Position numbers and translations under genes: made by a program. The notes beneath the pieces are model-generated. The model was not told the DNA's origin, did not search any database, and worked only from the letters and a program-made list of their open reading frames with translations. A stretch of DNA of 30,451 nucleotides. It comes from an uncultured Eubacterium sp. (lineage in GTDB: Bacteria; Bacillota; Clostridia; Lachnospirales; Lachnospiraceae). Of this stretch, positions 30,421 through 30,451 are shown one piece after another. Position 1 is the first letter of the stretch. Each line of letters starts with the position of its first letter. The DNA lies in NCBI RefSeq assembly GCF_934295145.1, contig NZ_CAKRAS010000034.1, positions 1 through 30,451 on the forward strand. Reading direction: 5' to 3'.

Positions 30421-30451
30421 AATTATCCATCTTGTTGCTTAAGCTGTTAGA

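Overview
The window looks like a chromosome segment from a Gram-positive gut anaerobe of the Lachnospiraceae (Ruminococcus gnavus/Blautia type). The evidence is low to moderate GC, AGGAGG-type ribosome sites, many lipoproteins, a division cluster of Firmicutes type (yggS, sepF, lspA, rluD; minD, rodA, mgsA) and a raffinose locus whose key gene is the alpha-galactosidase/sucrose kinase fusion described from R. gnavus. Identifications rest on motifs and remembered family features; no database search was possible.

Layout. 1-4200 is an accessory, mobile-element-like region. It holds a 53-residue zinc-ribbon protein, a PD-(D/E)XK-like nuclease candidate whose 5' end appears frame-broken by a 4-bp repeat, a secreted lipoprotein flanked by a 16-bp direct repeat, and an SOS-type pair (UmuC-like Y-family polymerase plus YolD-like protein) behind a perfect GAAC-N4-GTTC LexA box. 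4200-8760 (minus strand) encodes a pair of NisT/SpaT-like ABC exporter half-transporters, a small conserved helical protein and a peptide-deformylase-like protein lacking the usual motif-I glutamine. 8830-9930 (plus) has a two-helix membrane microprotein and a diamine-type GNAT acetyltransferase ending in a strong terminator. 10008-11969 (minus) is an AAA-ATPase/PD-(D/E)XK protein whose promoter carries three helically phased repeats.

12200-20620 is one raffinose-family utilisation locus. A divergent AraC regulator faces an operon of solute-binding lipoprotein, two permeases, AgaSK and a GH13_18 phosphorylase. Raffinose or melibiose would be imported intact, galactose removed, the released sucrose phosphorylated by the fused kinase, and sucrose phosphate split to glucose-1-phosphate and fructose-6-phosphate. 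No transport ATPase is present, so a shared MsmX-type ATPase is presumably encoded elsewhere.

20729-30451 is mostly core genome on the minus strand: a cytidylate-kinase-like protein, rluD, lspA, sepF, yggS, an HlyD-like membrane protein (with a divergent DUF378 gene), a small P-loop protein, a DD-carboxypeptidase lipoprotein, mgsA, rodA and minD. Three points stand out here. A large hairpin element sits between sepF and lspA. MgsA has Ser where the catalytic Asp is expected. MinD is followed directly by rodA, with no minE between them.

No rRNA, tRNA, CRISPR array or complete insertion sequence was seen, and no gene-free gap exceeds about 300 bases. The most interesting non-gene signals are the ATCC-repeat frame break, a leader repeat that looks like a deletion scar of the small-protein/deformylase cassette, the SOS box, the phased repeats, and the sepF-lspA hairpin element.
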